DNA of 64,000 bases, from assembly GCA_031291675.1 (NCBI GenBank), contig JARLIO010000076.1, positions 62,001 to 126,000 of the forward strand. The letters are read 5' to 3'. Shown piece by piece: positions 43,027-52,267 of the stretch. Positions within the stretch are counted from its first letter, which is position 1. The number at the start of each line of letters is the position of its first letter. The translations under genes and the position numbers were made by a program. The notes beneath the pieces are model-generated. The model had not been told where the DNA came from, made no database searches, and saw nothing but the letters and a program-made list of their open reading frames with translations. Source of the stretch: Azospirillaceae bacterium. GTDB lineage: Bacteria > Pseudomonadota > Alphaproteobacteria > Azospirillales > Azospirillaceae.

Positions 43027-43968
43027 ATGTTACAAAAGTTGGAGCGACTGGAACCCTATCATGTCTTCGGCCGGGAGGAATGGGCGGCACTCCGTGAAAA
43101 CACCCCGCTGACTTTCGCGCAGACCGAGCTGGAAGCCTTGCGCGGATTCAATGACCGGGTCTCATTGGCGGATATCGCCGATGTCTGCCTGCCGCTGTCG
43201 CGTCTGCTCAATCTGCATGTCATGGCGGCGCGCCATCTCAACCGCGTGGTCGAGGGCGCCTTTCTCGGTCGTCCCAGCCGGGCGTCGACCCCCTACATCA
43301 TCGGCATTGCCGGCAGTGTCGCCGTGGGCAAAAGCACCTTCGCCCGGGCGCTGCGGGCCGTGCTGGCCCGATGGCCGGATCATCCCCGGGTGGACCTGAT
43401 CACGACCGATGGCTTCCTGTTGCCCACCGCGGTGCTCGAAGCGCGCGGCCTGATGCGGCGCAAGGGGTTTCCCGAAAGCTATGATCTGCGGCGCATGGTC
43501 TCCTTTCTGGCCGCGGTCAAGGCGCGGATGCCGGCCCTGCAGGTTCCGGTCTACTCGCATGAAGCCTATGACATCGTGCCCGGCGCGTTTCAGAGCGTCG
43601 ATCGCCCCGATATCCTGATTTTTGAGGGGCTCAATGTCCTGCAGGTCGTCGACAGCGCCACCCGGGTCGCTTCGGATTTTTTCGATTTTTCAATCTTCAT
43701 CGATGCCGATGTCTCGGTCATCGAGGAATGGTATGTCGAGCGGTTCCTGTTGCTGCAACGAACCGTGTTCAAGAACCGATCCTGCTATTTCCACCATTAC
43801 AAGGATCTGGACGCCGGCCAGGCCGAGGCGGTGGCCCGGGACATCTGGCAGCAGATCAATTATCCGAACCTGCGCAACAATATCCTGCCGACGCGGGAAC
43901 GGGCCCGGCTGGTGATCCGCAAGGGCGAAAGCCACGCGATCGATGAGGTCTGGTTGCGTCGCGCCTGA
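43027..43968 (+). CDS. coaA: Type I pantothenate kinase
   Basis: 313 residues, standard CoaA length. Walker A GSVAVGKST is at 96-104, with DLITTDGFLLP, RKGFPESYD, PVYSHEAYDIV and FEGLNVLQ as family motifs. The C-terminal NLRNNILPTRERARLVIRKGE... is conserved. It phosphorylates pantothenate as the first step to CoA. The ribosome-binding site before ATG 43027 is weak. CoA supply is also needed for the mdc prosthetic group, but the gene is not in that operon. Confidence 0.95.
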   Translation: MLQKLERLEPYHVFGREEWAALRENTPLTFAQTELEALRGFNDRVSLADIADVCLPLSRLLNLHVMAARHLNRVVEGAFLGRPSRASTPYIIGIAGSVAVGKSTFARALRAVLARWPDHPRVDLITTDGFLLPTAVLEARGLMRRKGFPESYDLRRMVSFLAAVKARMPALQVPVYSHEAYDIVPGAFQSVDRPDILIFEGLNVLQVVDSATRVASDFFDFSIFIDADVSVIEEWYVERFLLLQRTVFKNRSCYFHHYKDLDAGQAEAVARDIWQQINYPNLRNNILPTRERARLVIRKGESHAIDEVWLRRA

Positions 43969-44041
43969 CCTGATATCAACGACGACAGGACGGAAATCGG
44001 CGCCGCCGGTTCACGATGATGTCGTTCAAGGAGCAGTGGCG

Positions 44042-45271
44042 ATGCGGTGGTCAAGGACGGTGGTTGCGGCCGGGTTGGGTGTGGCCCTTCGTGTGGCGCT
44101 CGTGGGGCTGGGGACGGCGCCGTCCCCAGCCATGGCGGACGAAGCCGTCAAGATTGGCGAAATCAACAGCTACACCGGCCTGCCGGCCTTCACGTTGCCT
44201 TATCGCAATGGCTGGCAAATGGCGGTTGAGGAGATCAATGAAGCGGGCGGCGTTCTCGGCGGCCGGCCAATCGAGGTGGTGTCCCGCGACGACGATGGCA
44301 AGCCCGAGGACGCCGTGCGCGCCGCGACCGAGTTGCTGGACAACGAGAAGGTTGTCGCCCTGGCGGGCACCTATTTCTCTCACATCGGTCTGGCGGTTGC
44401 TGACTTCGCGCTGCATCACAAAATCCTGTTCATCGCATCCGAGCCGTTGACCGACGCCCTGACCTGGGACAAGGGCAACCGCTATACCTTCCGGCTGCGG
44501 CCCAATACCTATACCCAGGCCGCGATGCTGGTCGAGGAAGCGGCCAAGCTGCCGGCCCGGCGCTGGGCGACGGTCGCGCCCAACTATGAATATGGCGAAT
44601 CCGCTGTCGCTTCGTTCAAGCAGTTGCTGAAGGCCAAACGGCCGGATGTCGAGTTCGTCGCTGAGCAATGGCCGGTTCAGGGCCGGATCGATGCCGGCCC
44701 GGTCGTCCAGGCCCTGGCCGCCGCCAAACCGGATGCCATCTTCAATGTCACCTTCGGTGCCGATCTGGCGAAATTCGTTCGCGAAGGATCGATCCGCGGT
44801 CTGTTTGATGATCGCAGCGTCGTCAGCCTGTTGACCGCCGAACCGGAATATCTCGACCCGTTGAAGGCCGAAGCCCCGGAAGGCTGGATTGTCACCGGCT
44901 ATCCCTGGGACCAGATCCAGACACCCGCGCACCAGACCTTTCTCGATGCCTATCGCAAGAAGTTCGGCGAGGCGCCCCGGCTTGGCTCCGTGGTCGGTTA
45001 CACGACGTTCAAGGCCATCGCCGCGGCGATCAACAAGGCCGGATCGACCGACAGCGACAAGCTGGCGGAGGCGATGCGCGGCCTCAGCGTCGCCAGCCCG
45101 TTCGGCGATATCACCTTCCGTCCCGGCGATCATCAGTCGACCATGGGCGCCTTCGTCGGCAGGCTGGCCGTCAAAGACGGTCACGGCGTCATGGTCGATT
45201 GGCGCTATGACGATGGCGCCGCCTATCTGCCGCCCGACGACGTCGCGGCAGCCCGCCGGCCGAAGGATTGA
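44042..45271 (+). CDS. livK: Branched-chain-amino-acid-type ABC periplasmic binding protein
   Basis: 409 residues with a signal peptide ending SPAMA about residue 32. The mature part starts DEAVKIGEINSYTG and carries the LivK/periplasmic-binding 6 pattern: INEAGGVLGGRPIEVVSRDDDGKPEDAVRAATELLDNEKVVALAGTYFS, then VAPNYEYGESAVASFKQLL. ATG 44042 has AAGGAG 7 bases upstream; the longer frame from 43943 overlaps coaA and was rejected. The ligand may be leucine-like amino acids, urea or another small molecule. Confidence 0.9.
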   Translation: MRWSRTVVAAGLGVALRVALVGLGTAPSPAMADEAVKIGEINSYTGLPAFTLPYRNGWQMAVEEINEAGGVLGGRPIEVVSRDDDGKPEDAVRAATELLDNEKVVALAGTYFSHIGLAVADFALHHKILFIASEPLTDALTWDKGNRYTFRLRPNTYTQAAMLVEEAAKLPARRWATVAPNYEYGESAVASFKQLLKAKRPDVEFVAEQWPVQGRIDAGPVVQALAAAKPDAIFNVTFGADLAKFVREGSIRGLFDDRSVVSLLTAEPEYLDPLKAEAPEGWIVTGYPWDQIQTPAHQTFLDAYRKKFGEAPRLGSVVGYTTFKAIAAAINKAGSTDSDKLAEAMRGLSVASPFGDITFRPGDHQSTMGAFVGRLAVKDGHGVMVDWRYDDGAAYLPPDDVAAARRPKD

Positions 45272-45371
45272 GATCAACGCTGACGTGTCGGGTTCCGCGT
45301 GGACGTCGGCCACGGCCGCGCAGGGTCGGGGCCTGGGGACCTGACCCGTTCCTTTTTCGGGTAACACCGTG

Positions 45372-47231
45372 ATGGGTTTCTATGTCGCCCAGTTCCTTGG
45401 CGGTCTTGCCCAGGCATCGTCGTTGTTCATTGTCGCGTCGGGGCTGTCGATCATTTTTGGCGTGACCCGGATCGTCAATTTTGCCCACGGCACCTTTTAC
45501 ATGGTCGGTGCCTTTGTCGCCTACAGCATCGCCGACCGGGTCGCTGGAGCCTGGGGTTTCTGGGGGGGGATCGCCACGGCGGCGCTGGTGGCTGGTGGGA
45601 TCGGCGTCGCGCTGGAGCGGCTGTTGCTGCGCCGGCTGTACCAATCGCCGGCGCTGTTTCAGTTGCTGGCGACCTTCGGCGTCGTGCTGGTGGGCCAGGA
45701 CGCGGTTCTCGCGATCTGGGGGCCGGAAGACCGTCTGGGACCCCGCGCGCCGGGTCTGGCCGGCCGGGTCCATCTGCTGGGCCAGGCGATCCCGCATTAT
45801 GACCTGTTCCTGATCGTGCTGGGCCCGGTGGTGCTGGGTCTGTTGTGGCTGTTGTTTCATCGCACCCGCTGGGGCGTGCTGGTGCGCGCGGCGACCGAGG
45901 ATCGTGAGATGACCGCGGCCCTGGGGGTCGATGAGTCGCGGTTGTTCACCACGGTGCTGTTTCTGGGCGCCCTGCTGGCCGGACTGGCCGGGGCCATCCA
46001 GTTGCCGCGTGAGGCGGTCACCCTGCATATGGATGTCGCCGTTGTCGTCGAGGCCTTCGTGGTCGTGGTCGTGGGCGGCATGGGCAGCGTCACCGGCGCG
46101 TTCCTGGCCGCGCTGCTGATCGGACAGCTCCAGGCATTCGGCATCCTGCTGGTGCCGCGGATCACGGTGGTCCTGGCCTTTCTGGTCATGGCGATTGTGC
46201 TGGCGATCCGGCCTTACGGTCTGTTGGGACGGGTGCCGGCACTGCCGCGCGGCACGGCTGACGCCGTCGAACCGCCGCTGCGGCCGGCGTCGCCGGGTCT
46301 GATCGCCGTGGCGCTGGCGCTCACGCTGGTTCTGGCCGCGCTGCCGGTCTTCGCCGGGGACTATGTTCTGGCCCTGGCGTCGGAGACCCTGATCATGGTT
46401 CTGTTTGCCGCCAGCCTGCAATTCATCATGGGCCCGGGGGGCATGATGTCGTTTGGCCATGCCGCCTATTTCGGCCTGGGCGCCTATGGCGCCGGCCTGG
46501 TGGTGAAACATTTCGGGGCGACGATGGTCACCGGGCTGGTCGCGGCGCCGCTGCTGGCCGGGCTGGCGGCCCTGGTGTTCGGCTGGTTCTGCGTCCGCCT
46601 GTCGGGGGTCTATCTGGCGATGCTGACCCTGGCCTTTGCCCAGATCGCCTGGTCTGTGATGTTCGAATGGACCGCGGTCACCGGGGGCGACAACGGCATT
46701 CTGGGTGTCTGGCCGGCGTCGTGGGCCGCGACCGCGGCGCCGTTCTACGAGCTGTGCCTCGGGCTGTCGATCGCGGCGCTGCTGCTGCTGCGCCGGATCG
46801 TGTTTGCGCCGTTCGGCTATGCGGTGCGCGCGGGGCGGGATTCGCCGCTGCGGTGCGAGGCCATCGGCATCGATGTCCAGCGGTTCCAATGGCTGGCCTT
46901 CGTGATCGCCGGGGTCCTGGCCGGTCTCGCCGGCGGCCTGTTCGCCTATGCCAAAGGCAGTGTGTTTCCGACCTATCTCGACGTTCCGGTATCGGTCGAT
47001 GGGCTGGTGATGGTGCTGCTCGGTGGTGTCCAGTCGCTGGTCGGGCCGATCGTCGGCGCCGTGGTGTTCCATGGGCTGGAGACCCAACTGGTGCGACTGA
47101 CCGATTATTGGCGTCTGGTGGTGGGTGTCATCATCATCCTGCTGGTGCTGGCGTTCCCCCAAGGCATCGCCGGTGCGCTGGGCGGGCGGTTGCGGTCCGG
47201 GCGGTCCGGGACCGGCGAGGCGGGGCGTTGA
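45372..47231 (+). CDS. livHM: Fused LivH-LivM branched-chain amino acid ABC permease
   Basis: 619 residues, two permeases in one chain. Residues 1-285 are LivH-like (SGLSIIFGVTRIVNFAHGTFYMVGAF; VVVGGMGSVTGAFLAALLIG). Residues 300-610 are LivM-like (ASLQFIMGPGGMMSFGHAAYFGLGAYGAG; RAGRDSPLRCEAIGIDVQRFQWLAFVIAGVLAGLAGGL; VLLGGVQSLVGPIVGA). A short charged linker near 285-300 joins them. Both membrane subunits of an ordinary livHMGF operon are therefore present as one polypeptide. ATG 45372 is 100 bp after livK; a GTG at 45369 is equally possible. Confidence 0.93.
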   Translation: MGFYVAQFLGGLAQASSLFIVASGLSIIFGVTRIVNFAHGTFYMVGAFVAYSIADRVAGAWGFWGGIATAALVAGGIGVALERLLLRRLYQSPALFQLLATFGVVLVGQDAVLAIWGPEDRLGPRAPGLAGRVHLLGQAIPHYDLFLIVLGPVVLGLLWLLFHRTRWGVLVRAATEDREMTAALGVDESRLFTTVLFLGALLAGLAGAIQLPREAVTLHMDVAVVVEAFVVVVVGGMGSVTGAFLAALLIGQLQAFGILLVPRITVVLAFLVMAIVLAIRPYGLLGRVPALPRGTADAVEPPLRPASPGLIAVALALTLVLAALPVFAGDYVLALASETLIMVLFAASLQFIMGPGGMMSFGHAAYFGLGAYGAGLVVKHFGATMVTGLVAAPLLAGLAALVFGWFCVRLSGVYLAMLTLAFAQIAWSVMFEWTAVTGGDNGILGVWPASWAATAAPFYELCLGLSIAALLLLRRIVFAPFGYAVRAGRDSPLRCEAIGIDVQRFQWLAFVIAGVLAGLAGGLFAYAKGSVFPTYLDVPVSVDGLVMVLLGGVQSLVGPIVGAVVFHGLETQLVRLTDYWRLVVGVIIILLVLAFPQGIAGALGGRLRSGRSGTGEAGR

Positions 47232-48004
47232 CCGTGGTTCTACGGGTCGAGCATCTTGTCAAATCGTTCGGGGGCGTGCGCGCGGTTGATGACGTCGGCT
47301 TCACGGTCGGCGCGGGTGAACGGGTGGCTCTGATCGGCCCCAATGGCGCAGGCAAGACCACGGTTTTCAACATGCTCAATGGTCAGTTGCGCCCGGACCA
47401 CGGGTCGATCCAGATCGACGGGGTCGAGGTCAGGGGCCGCCGGCCCCGGGCGATCTGGCGGCGCGGGGTGGGGCGTACCTTCCAGATCACCGCGACCCTG
47501 CCGTCGATGACGGTGGCCGAGAATGTCCAGATGGTGCTGTTGTCGTTTCACCGCCGCCTGTTTGATATCTGGCGCCCGGCGGCGCCCCGTTATCGCGATC
47601 AGGCTTTGGCGCTGCTGGATCGCGTCGGCATGGCCGATCAGGCGGACCGAGCCAGCGCGACCCTGGCCTATGGCGATCTCAAGCGTCTGGAACTGGCGGT
47701 GGCGTTGGCCAGCCGCCCCCGGCTGCTGCTAATGGACGAACCGACGGCGGGCATGGCCCCGCGCGAACGCGCCGAGCTGATGAATTTGACGGCGGCGCTG
47801 GTCGCGGAAAGTGGTGTGGCCGTGCTGTTTACCGAACATGACATGGATATCGTGTTCGGCCATGCCAGCCGGATCATCGTGATGAACCAGGGAACGATCA
47901 TTGCGTCGGGCCAACCGGCGGACATTCGCGCCGATGCCGAGGTCCAGGCGGTCTATCTGGGCAGTGGCGCGATGTTCGCCCCGCGACCGGGGGGCGCGGC
48001 ATGA
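47228..48004 (+). CDS. livG: LivG-type ABC ATP-binding protein
   Basis: 258 residues. Walker A GPNGAGKTT, a GRTFQITATLPSMTVAENV Q-loop, signature LAYGDLKRLELAVAL (a variant of LSGGQQR as usual in LivG), Walker B LLLMDEPTAGMAP and H-loop TEHDMD. TTG 47228 overlaps the permease stop (TTGA); GTG 47234 is an alternative. The stop overlaps the livF ATG by four bases. It energises branched-chain-amino-acid-type import. Confidence 0.93.
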   Translation: MTVVLRVEHLVKSFGGVRAVDDVGFTVGAGERVALIGPNGAGKTTVFNMLNGQLRPDHGSIQIDGVEVRGRRPRAIWRRGVGRTFQITATLPSMTVAENVQMVLLSFHRRLFDIWRPAAPRYRDQALALLDRVGMADQADRASATLAYGDLKRLELAVALASRPRLLLMDEPTAGMAPRERAELMNLTAALVAESGVAVLFTEHDMDIVFGHASRIIVMNQGTIIASGQPADIRADAEVQAVYLGSGAMFAPRPGGAA

Positions 48005-48720
48005 GCGGTGATAGCCCCTTGCTGACCGTCGAACACCTCAACGCACGCTATGGCCGGGCGCGGATCCTGACCGACATTGATCTCGCGGTCGATCCGGGCC
48101 AGGTGCTGGCGGTGATCGGTCGCAACGGCGCCGGCAAATCGACGATCTTCAAATCGATCATGGGGCTGGTGGCGGATCGCTGGGGCCGCGTGACCTTTGC
48201 CGGGATCGACATCGCGGCCCGGGGGCCGGCGCCGATCGCGCGCCTCGGCCTCGGCTATGTGCCCGAGGACCGGCGCATCTTCAAGGATCTGACGGTGATG
48301 GAGAATCTGGCGGTCGGGCGGCGCCCGGCCCGGCCGGGGCTGCCATGCTGGACGCCGGAGCGGCTGTTCACGCTGTTTCCCAACCTGGCCGAGATGCGCC
48401 ATCGTCCCGGCGGGCGGATGAGCGGCGGGGAGCAGCAAATGCTGACCATTGCCCGAACCCTGATGGGCAATCCCCGGCTGGTCATGCTCGACGAACCGTC
48501 TGAGGGCCTGGCACCGCGCATCGTGGAGATGATGGCGCTGGCGATCCTTGAATTGAAGCGCGAGGGGCTGGCGGTGATGCTGAGCGAACAGAATCTCCAT
48601 TTTGCCGCGCTGGTTTCGGATCGGGCCGTTGTTATTGAGAAAGGCCAGGTTCGCTTTCATGGCGCTATGGCGGCGCTGGTCGACGATGCCGCGGTGCGCC
48701 AAACCTATCTGATGGTGTGA
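48001..48720 (+). CDS. livF: LivF-type ABC ATP-binding protein
   Basis: 239 residues. Walker A GRNGAGKST, LGYVPEDRRIFKDLTVMENLAVG, signature MSGGEQQMLTIARTL and Walker B VMLDEPSEGLAP, then LSEQN in place of the H-loop, as is typical of LivF. It is the last gene of the livK-HM-G-F operon. A short GCGCC-GAAT-GGCGC hairpin begins straight after the stop (48721-48734) and may end the transcript. Confidence 0.94.
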   Translation: MSGDSPLLTVEHLNARYGRARILTDIDLAVDPGQVLAVIGRNGAGKSTIFKSIMGLVADRWGRVTFAGIDIAARGPAPIARLGLGYVPEDRRIFKDLTVMENLAVGRRPARPGLPCWTPERLFTLFPNLAEMRHRPGGRMSGGEQQMLTIARTLMGNPRLVMLDEPSEGLAPRIVEMMALAILELKREGLAVMLSEQNLHFAALVSDRAVVIEKGQVRFHGAMAALVDDAAVRQTYLMV

Positions 48721-48734
48721 GCGCCGAATGGCGC
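48721..48734 (+). terminator. Short hairpin after livF
   Basis: GCGCC, loop GAAT, GGCGC immediately after the livF stop. Only five pairs and no T run, so termination is tentative. Confidence 0.3.
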
Positions 48735-48776
48735 GAGTTCCGTTGTTATGGGGACTTTGGTCGTGCGACGAGCGGC

Positions 48777-49148
48777 TCAACTCAACATGCTGGTGCCATC
48801 GTCAAGGGCGGCAATTGACATGCCGGCGTGGAGGGCTTGTGGCATAAATCGCGAGTCGACGACACGCTGGAGGCAGGCTCGCGCTTCGACAGGAGCGGCG
48901 CCATAACTGGACTTGGCGGCCTGGACGCGGAGCTGCATATTGGAATGGCCATAGAGGCGCATCAGTGCCCGCCGGGCTTCGGGGCCGCGTCGACAAAGCT
49001 CCTCGCTGACTTCGTCCATTTTGGCGTAGAGCCGGTTAAATTTCGCCGTTTTGTCGTCGAAGATCGCCTGGTCCTGGGCGATGCAGATTTCTTCGAAGCG
49101 CCCGACCAACTCGTCAAGGGTCCAGGTCGTGAGATCTCTTCTTTTCAT
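48777..49148 (-). CDS. DUF2019-like helical protein
   Basis: 123 residues, mostly alpha-helical. It begins LTTWTLDELVGRFEEICIAQDQAIFDDKTAKFNRLYAKMDEVSEELCRRG, followed by a HEAT-like repeat (RALMRLYGHSNMQLRVQAAKSSYGAAPVEARACLQRV), the DUF2019 pattern. Ribosome-binding site AGAGGA precedes ATG 49148. Function is not known; members often occur as small immunity- or adaptor-like proteins. It converges with the liv operon. Confidence 0.7.
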   Translation of the reverse strand: MKRRDLTTWTLDELVGRFEEICIAQDQAIFDDKTAKFNRLYAKMDEVSEELCRRGPEARRALMRLYGHSNMQLRVQAAKSSYGAAPVEARACLQRVVDSRFMPQALHAGMSIAALDDGTSMLS

Positions 49149-49778
49149 CGATATTCCTCTCTGTTTCCTGTCAGAAACTCTGCTTTATTGTTGAAAGGCT
49201 TCATATCGAATATCAAGGACCCGAAGGTTTGATCCCAAAGTCGCCGGCCCCGATCTCGACGATCAGCCGCCGCGCTGCATCCGCGGTTCGGTTCAGCATC
49301 GGCCGCGCTCGCTCGATCGGTCGCGATCCGAACCCGACCGAGAAGCCGGGGTGTTCGGGTCCAGGCGTGGGGGCGCAGCGGGACGCCACCGGCGTCCCGG
49401 TTCAAAAGAACCAGAAAATCCTGTCATGATGCGCCACTGCGAAGTGTCTTTCCTCGCGGGGCGGAAGCCCCGGTGGGCGTCCAACGCCGTTCAGGCATCA
49501 TCATGGCGTCACATCAGGGACGTTGCCGTCACGACCTGGCACGCGGAATTCGTTTTTTGGGATGAGCCCAAGGAAAGGAGATCACGGGACGGGATTTTGA
49601 AATTCCAGGCCGAGCCGCCGGGCAGCGTGCCGGTCGCTGGCTCCCGAAGGGCGGGCGGGCTCGGGGCTGTCGGTGATTTTGTCAGTGATGAGAAAATTTC
49701 CGGGAATAACGGCGCCGCCATGCCGGTCTTGGCCTGTGACCGCCCCCCTTGCCGGGGCCTTTCACCGGAGGCCATCGC
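49149..49778. other. Long intergenic region, no gene supported
   Basis: 630 bp between the DUF2019 gene (minus) and the phosphoesterase gene (plus). The longest plus-strand open frame (49351-49782) has no recognisable domain and lacks a good start. It may carry promoters for both genes; nothing specific was identified. Confidence 0.35.
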
Positions 49779-50657
49779 ATGACGCTCGAGATCAATCGCA
49801 AGGATTTCCTCAGACTAGCCGGACTGGGGGGCGTTGTCTTCGCCTTCAGCCTGGGCCCGTGGGGCCGCGCCCTCGCCGCGGCGGGCCAGGACTTCTTTTT
49901 TGTTCAGATGACGGACTCCCATTGGGGCTTCGAGGGCCCGCCCAATCCCGAAGCCAGGAACACCTTGAAGCGCGCCGTCGCCGCGGTGAATGCGCTGGAA
50001 CAGCAGCCCGATTTCATCATGTTCACCGGCGACCTGACCCACGCCGCGGAGGATGACAAGGAACGCCAGCGGCGCATGATGGAATTCAAGTCGATCGTCG
50101 CCGATCTCAAGGTCAAGGATGTGCGCTTCATCCCCGGCGAGAACGACGCGGGGCTCGATAATGGCGAGATGTACAAAAGCCTGTTCGGCGCCGGCAGTTA
50201 CAGTTTCGACCACAAGGGCCTGCATTTTGTCGCCCTCGACAATGTCTCCGACCCCAACGGGGTCCTGGGCGATGATCAACTGCAATGGCTGACTGCCGAT
50301 CTCGCCCGCTACGACAAGGCGCAGCCGATTGTCGTGTTCGCCCATCGCCCGCTGTTTGATCTCTTTCCCCAATGGGATTGGGCGACCCGCGACGGCGCCA
50401 AGGCGCTCACGATCCTGACGTCGTATCAGAACGTGACCGTGTTCTATGGCCATATCCACCAGGAACATCATCAGATGACCGGCAAGATCGCTCATCATGC
50501 CGCGGAATCACTGATCTTCCCGTTCCCGCCCGCTGGCACCCGGCCCAAGCGCCTGCCGGTGCCCTGGGACGCCGGCCATCCTTTCAAGGATCTGGGATTC
50601 ACCGCGGCGCAGACCGGGGGCGACGGCTTCAAGCTCGTCATCCGCCCCATCGCCTGA
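49779..50657 (+). CDS. Exported calcineurin-like metallophosphoesterase
   Basis: 292 residues. N-terminus NRKDFLRLAGLGGVVFAFSLG is a Tat-like signal with RK in place of RR. Metal motifs in order: MTDSH (D-x-H), TGDLTH, GEND (usual GNHD, here Glu for Asn-His), FAHRPLFD and YGHIHQEHH. The catalytic metal ligands are mostly kept, but the third block is altered. ATG 49779 has GGAGG upstream. It is followed 88 bp later by a dihaem cytochrome, a pairing I have seen in other proteobacteria. Substrate unknown. Confidence 0.85.
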   Translation: MTLEINRKDFLRLAGLGGVVFAFSLGPWGRALAAAGQDFFFVQMTDSHWGFEGPPNPEARNTLKRAVAAVNALEQQPDFIMFTGDLTHAAEDDKERQRRMMEFKSIVADLKVKDVRFIPGENDAGLDNGEMYKSLFGAGSYSFDHKGLHFVALDNVSDPNGVLGDDQLQWLTADLARYDKAQPIVVFAHRPLFDLFPQWDWATRDGAKALTILTSYQNVTVFYGHIHQEHHQMTGKIAHHAAESLIFPFPPAGTRPKRLPVPWDAGHPFKDLGFTAAQTGGDGFKLVIRPIA

Positions 50658-50745
50658 ACCGTTCGCCACCATCGCCGTGCGTCCCGGTATCGGCGATGGT
50701 GGCCCTTTGCCTTGCTTGCCCCTTCATAGTTGGAAGGACCCTGCC

Positions 50746-51666
50746 ATGAGATGCCTGCTTCCCCGGGCGCTCGCTCTGGGGCTCTCACTTTGTGTGCCGG
50801 TTGTCGCGACGGTGCTGGTCGCGGCGCCATCCGCCGGGCGGGCCGCTGATGCCGATAGCATCGCGCGCGGCAAATATCTTTTCGACGCGGCGGATTGCGC
50901 CGGCTGTCACGGCGGCGATCGGGCCGGCACGGCGCCATCGGGTGGTTTGGGCCTCGATACCCCGTTCGGTGTTTTCCATGTCCCGAATATCACGCCCGAC
51001 CGGCAATATGGCATTGGCGCCTGGAGCGTGGCGGATTTTCAGGCGGCCCTGCGCACCGGCATTGGCCACAAAGGGGAGTATCTGTTCCCGGTGTTCCCCT
51101 ACACCGCCTTTACCCACATGACCGACGGCGACAGCGCCGATCTCTATGCCTATCTGATGAGCCTGCCGCCGGTGGCGCAGCCCAACAAGCCGCATCAGGT
51201 CAACACCCCCTTTGGCTGGCGCGCGCTGCTGTTTTTCTGGCGCATCCTGTTTTTCAGCGAGGGCGCTCTGGCCGTCGATCCGGCCCGGGGTGATGACTGG
51301 AACCGGGGCAATTATCTGGTTCATGCCGTTGCCCATTGCGAGGAATGCCATACGCCGCGCAACGTTCTGGGCGCGCTGAAACCCAGTATGGCCTTCTCCG
51401 GCAATGTCGGTGGGCCGGACGGACAGAACGCGCCCAACATCACCAGCGATGTCGCGACCGGCATCGGTGACTGGTCGGTCGAGGATATCCAGCGACTGCT
51501 CAAAAGCGGCCTGACGCCCCAATCGGATCAGGTGGGTTCGGGCATGAAGGCGGTGGTGCGTGGCACGTCGAAGCTGACCGATGCCGATCGTCACGCGATT
51601 GCGGTCTATCTCAAGAGCGTTCCGCCGATCCATGTCGACCTGCCACCGCCGAAGCCACCGGCGTGA
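50746..51666 (+). CDS. Exported dihaem cytochrome c
   Basis: 306 residues with a signal peptide ending GRAAD about residue 34. Two haem-binding motifs: CAGCH (Cys51, Cys54, His55) and CEECH (Cys198, Cys201, His202). Likely Met axial ligands lie in the segments around HMTDGDSADLYAYL and GSGMKAVV. The arrangement resembles cytochrome subunits of alcohol or aldehyde dehydrogenases, but no dehydrogenase gene is adjacent. ATG 50746 has AAGGA upstream. It may hand electrons from a periplasmic dehydrogenase to the respiratory chain. Confidence 0.9.
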   Translation: MRCLLPRALALGLSLCVPVVATVLVAAPSAGRAADADSIARGKYLFDAADCAGCHGGDRAGTAPSGGLGLDTPFGVFHVPNITPDRQYGIGAWSVADFQAALRTGIGHKGEYLFPVFPYTAFTHMTDGDSADLYAYLMSLPPVAQPNKPHQVNTPFGWRALLFFWRILFFSEGALAVDPARGDDWNRGNYLVHAVAHCEECHTPRNVLGALKPSMAFSGNVGGPDGQNAPNITSDVATGIGDWSVEDIQRLLKSGLTPQSDQVGSGMKAVVRGTSKLTDADRHAIAVYLKSVPPIHVDLPPPKPPA

Positions 51667-51718
51667 CGTTCGATGGACGCTGTTTTCCCGACCCCATTTC
51701 TCACAGCCAGGGTGCCCC

Positions 51719-52240
51719 ATGGCGTTCGCCTCGCTTCCCTCCATCAGGATCCGCACGCGACTGGTGGCATCGGCCGCGCTTCTTTTGCTGTTCCTGGCCG
51801 CGCTTGGGATCATCTCCGCGATCGCGGTCGAGCGGGTCAGCCGGTCGCTGTCGGCGATGTATGACGGGCCGCTGCGGGTCAGTCGCGCCGTGTTGGCCGC
51901 GGATATCGAGATCATCAGCATCCATCGCTCGATGAAGGATGTCATCCTGGCGCCCGGCGACGCCCAGATCGACGCCGCGGTCGCCGATGTCGCGGCGCGC
52001 GAACAGCGGGCCCTGGCGCAGATCGATCGGGCGCGGGCGGCTTATCGCGGCGACCCGAAGCTGTTGGATCCGTTGCGCCAGGCCCTGGTCGACTGGAAGC
52101 CCCTGCGCGATCGCGCGGAAGAGACCGGACGCGGCGTCGGGCGCGTCTTTGAGGTGGCGTCGGCCTTGTCGCGCCACGGCGACGCCTTGCGCGGCGCCGT
52201 GGCTGGTTTTGTTGGAACGCTGGTTGCCGCGCCGGATTGA
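51719..52240 (+). CDS. Orphan four-helix-bundle (4HB_MCP-like) membrane sensor fragment
   Basis: 173 residues. One transmembrane helix (residues 14-36) is followed by a long helical region (RVSRSLSAMYDGPLRVSRAVLAADIEIISIHRSMKDVILAPGD, then helices to the end), the layout of a chemoreceptor ligand-binding four-helix bundle. There is no second transmembrane helix, HAMP or signalling domain, so it is either a truncated chemoreceptor or a stand-alone module. ATG 51719 has AGGG 8 bases upstream. GC-rich like neighbours, no frameshift remnant seen downstream. Confidence 0.65.
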   Translation: MAFASLPSIRIRTRLVASAALLLLFLAALGIISAIAVERVSRSLSAMYDGPLRVSRAVLAADIEIISIHRSMKDVILAPGDAQIDAAVADVAAREQRALAQIDRARAAYRGDPKLLDPLRQALVDWKPLRDRAEETGRGVGRVFEVASALSRHGDALRGAVAGFVGTLVAAPD

Positions 52241-52267
52241 CGACGGCGGGGCGCGGTATCCGGAAGC

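Noticed and set aside
44051-45367. Minus-strand open frame of 438 codons
   Set aside because: Antisense to livK; no domain, typical shadow composition.
45189-47162. Minus-strand open frame of 657 codons
   Set aside because: Antisense to the LivHM permease; extreme His/Gln/Arg content is the complement of a hydrophobic membrane protein.
49351-49782. Possible 143-residue gene ahead of the phosphoesterase
   Set aside because: No domain, poor start, and it overlaps the ribosome-binding site and start of the phosphoesterase gene.
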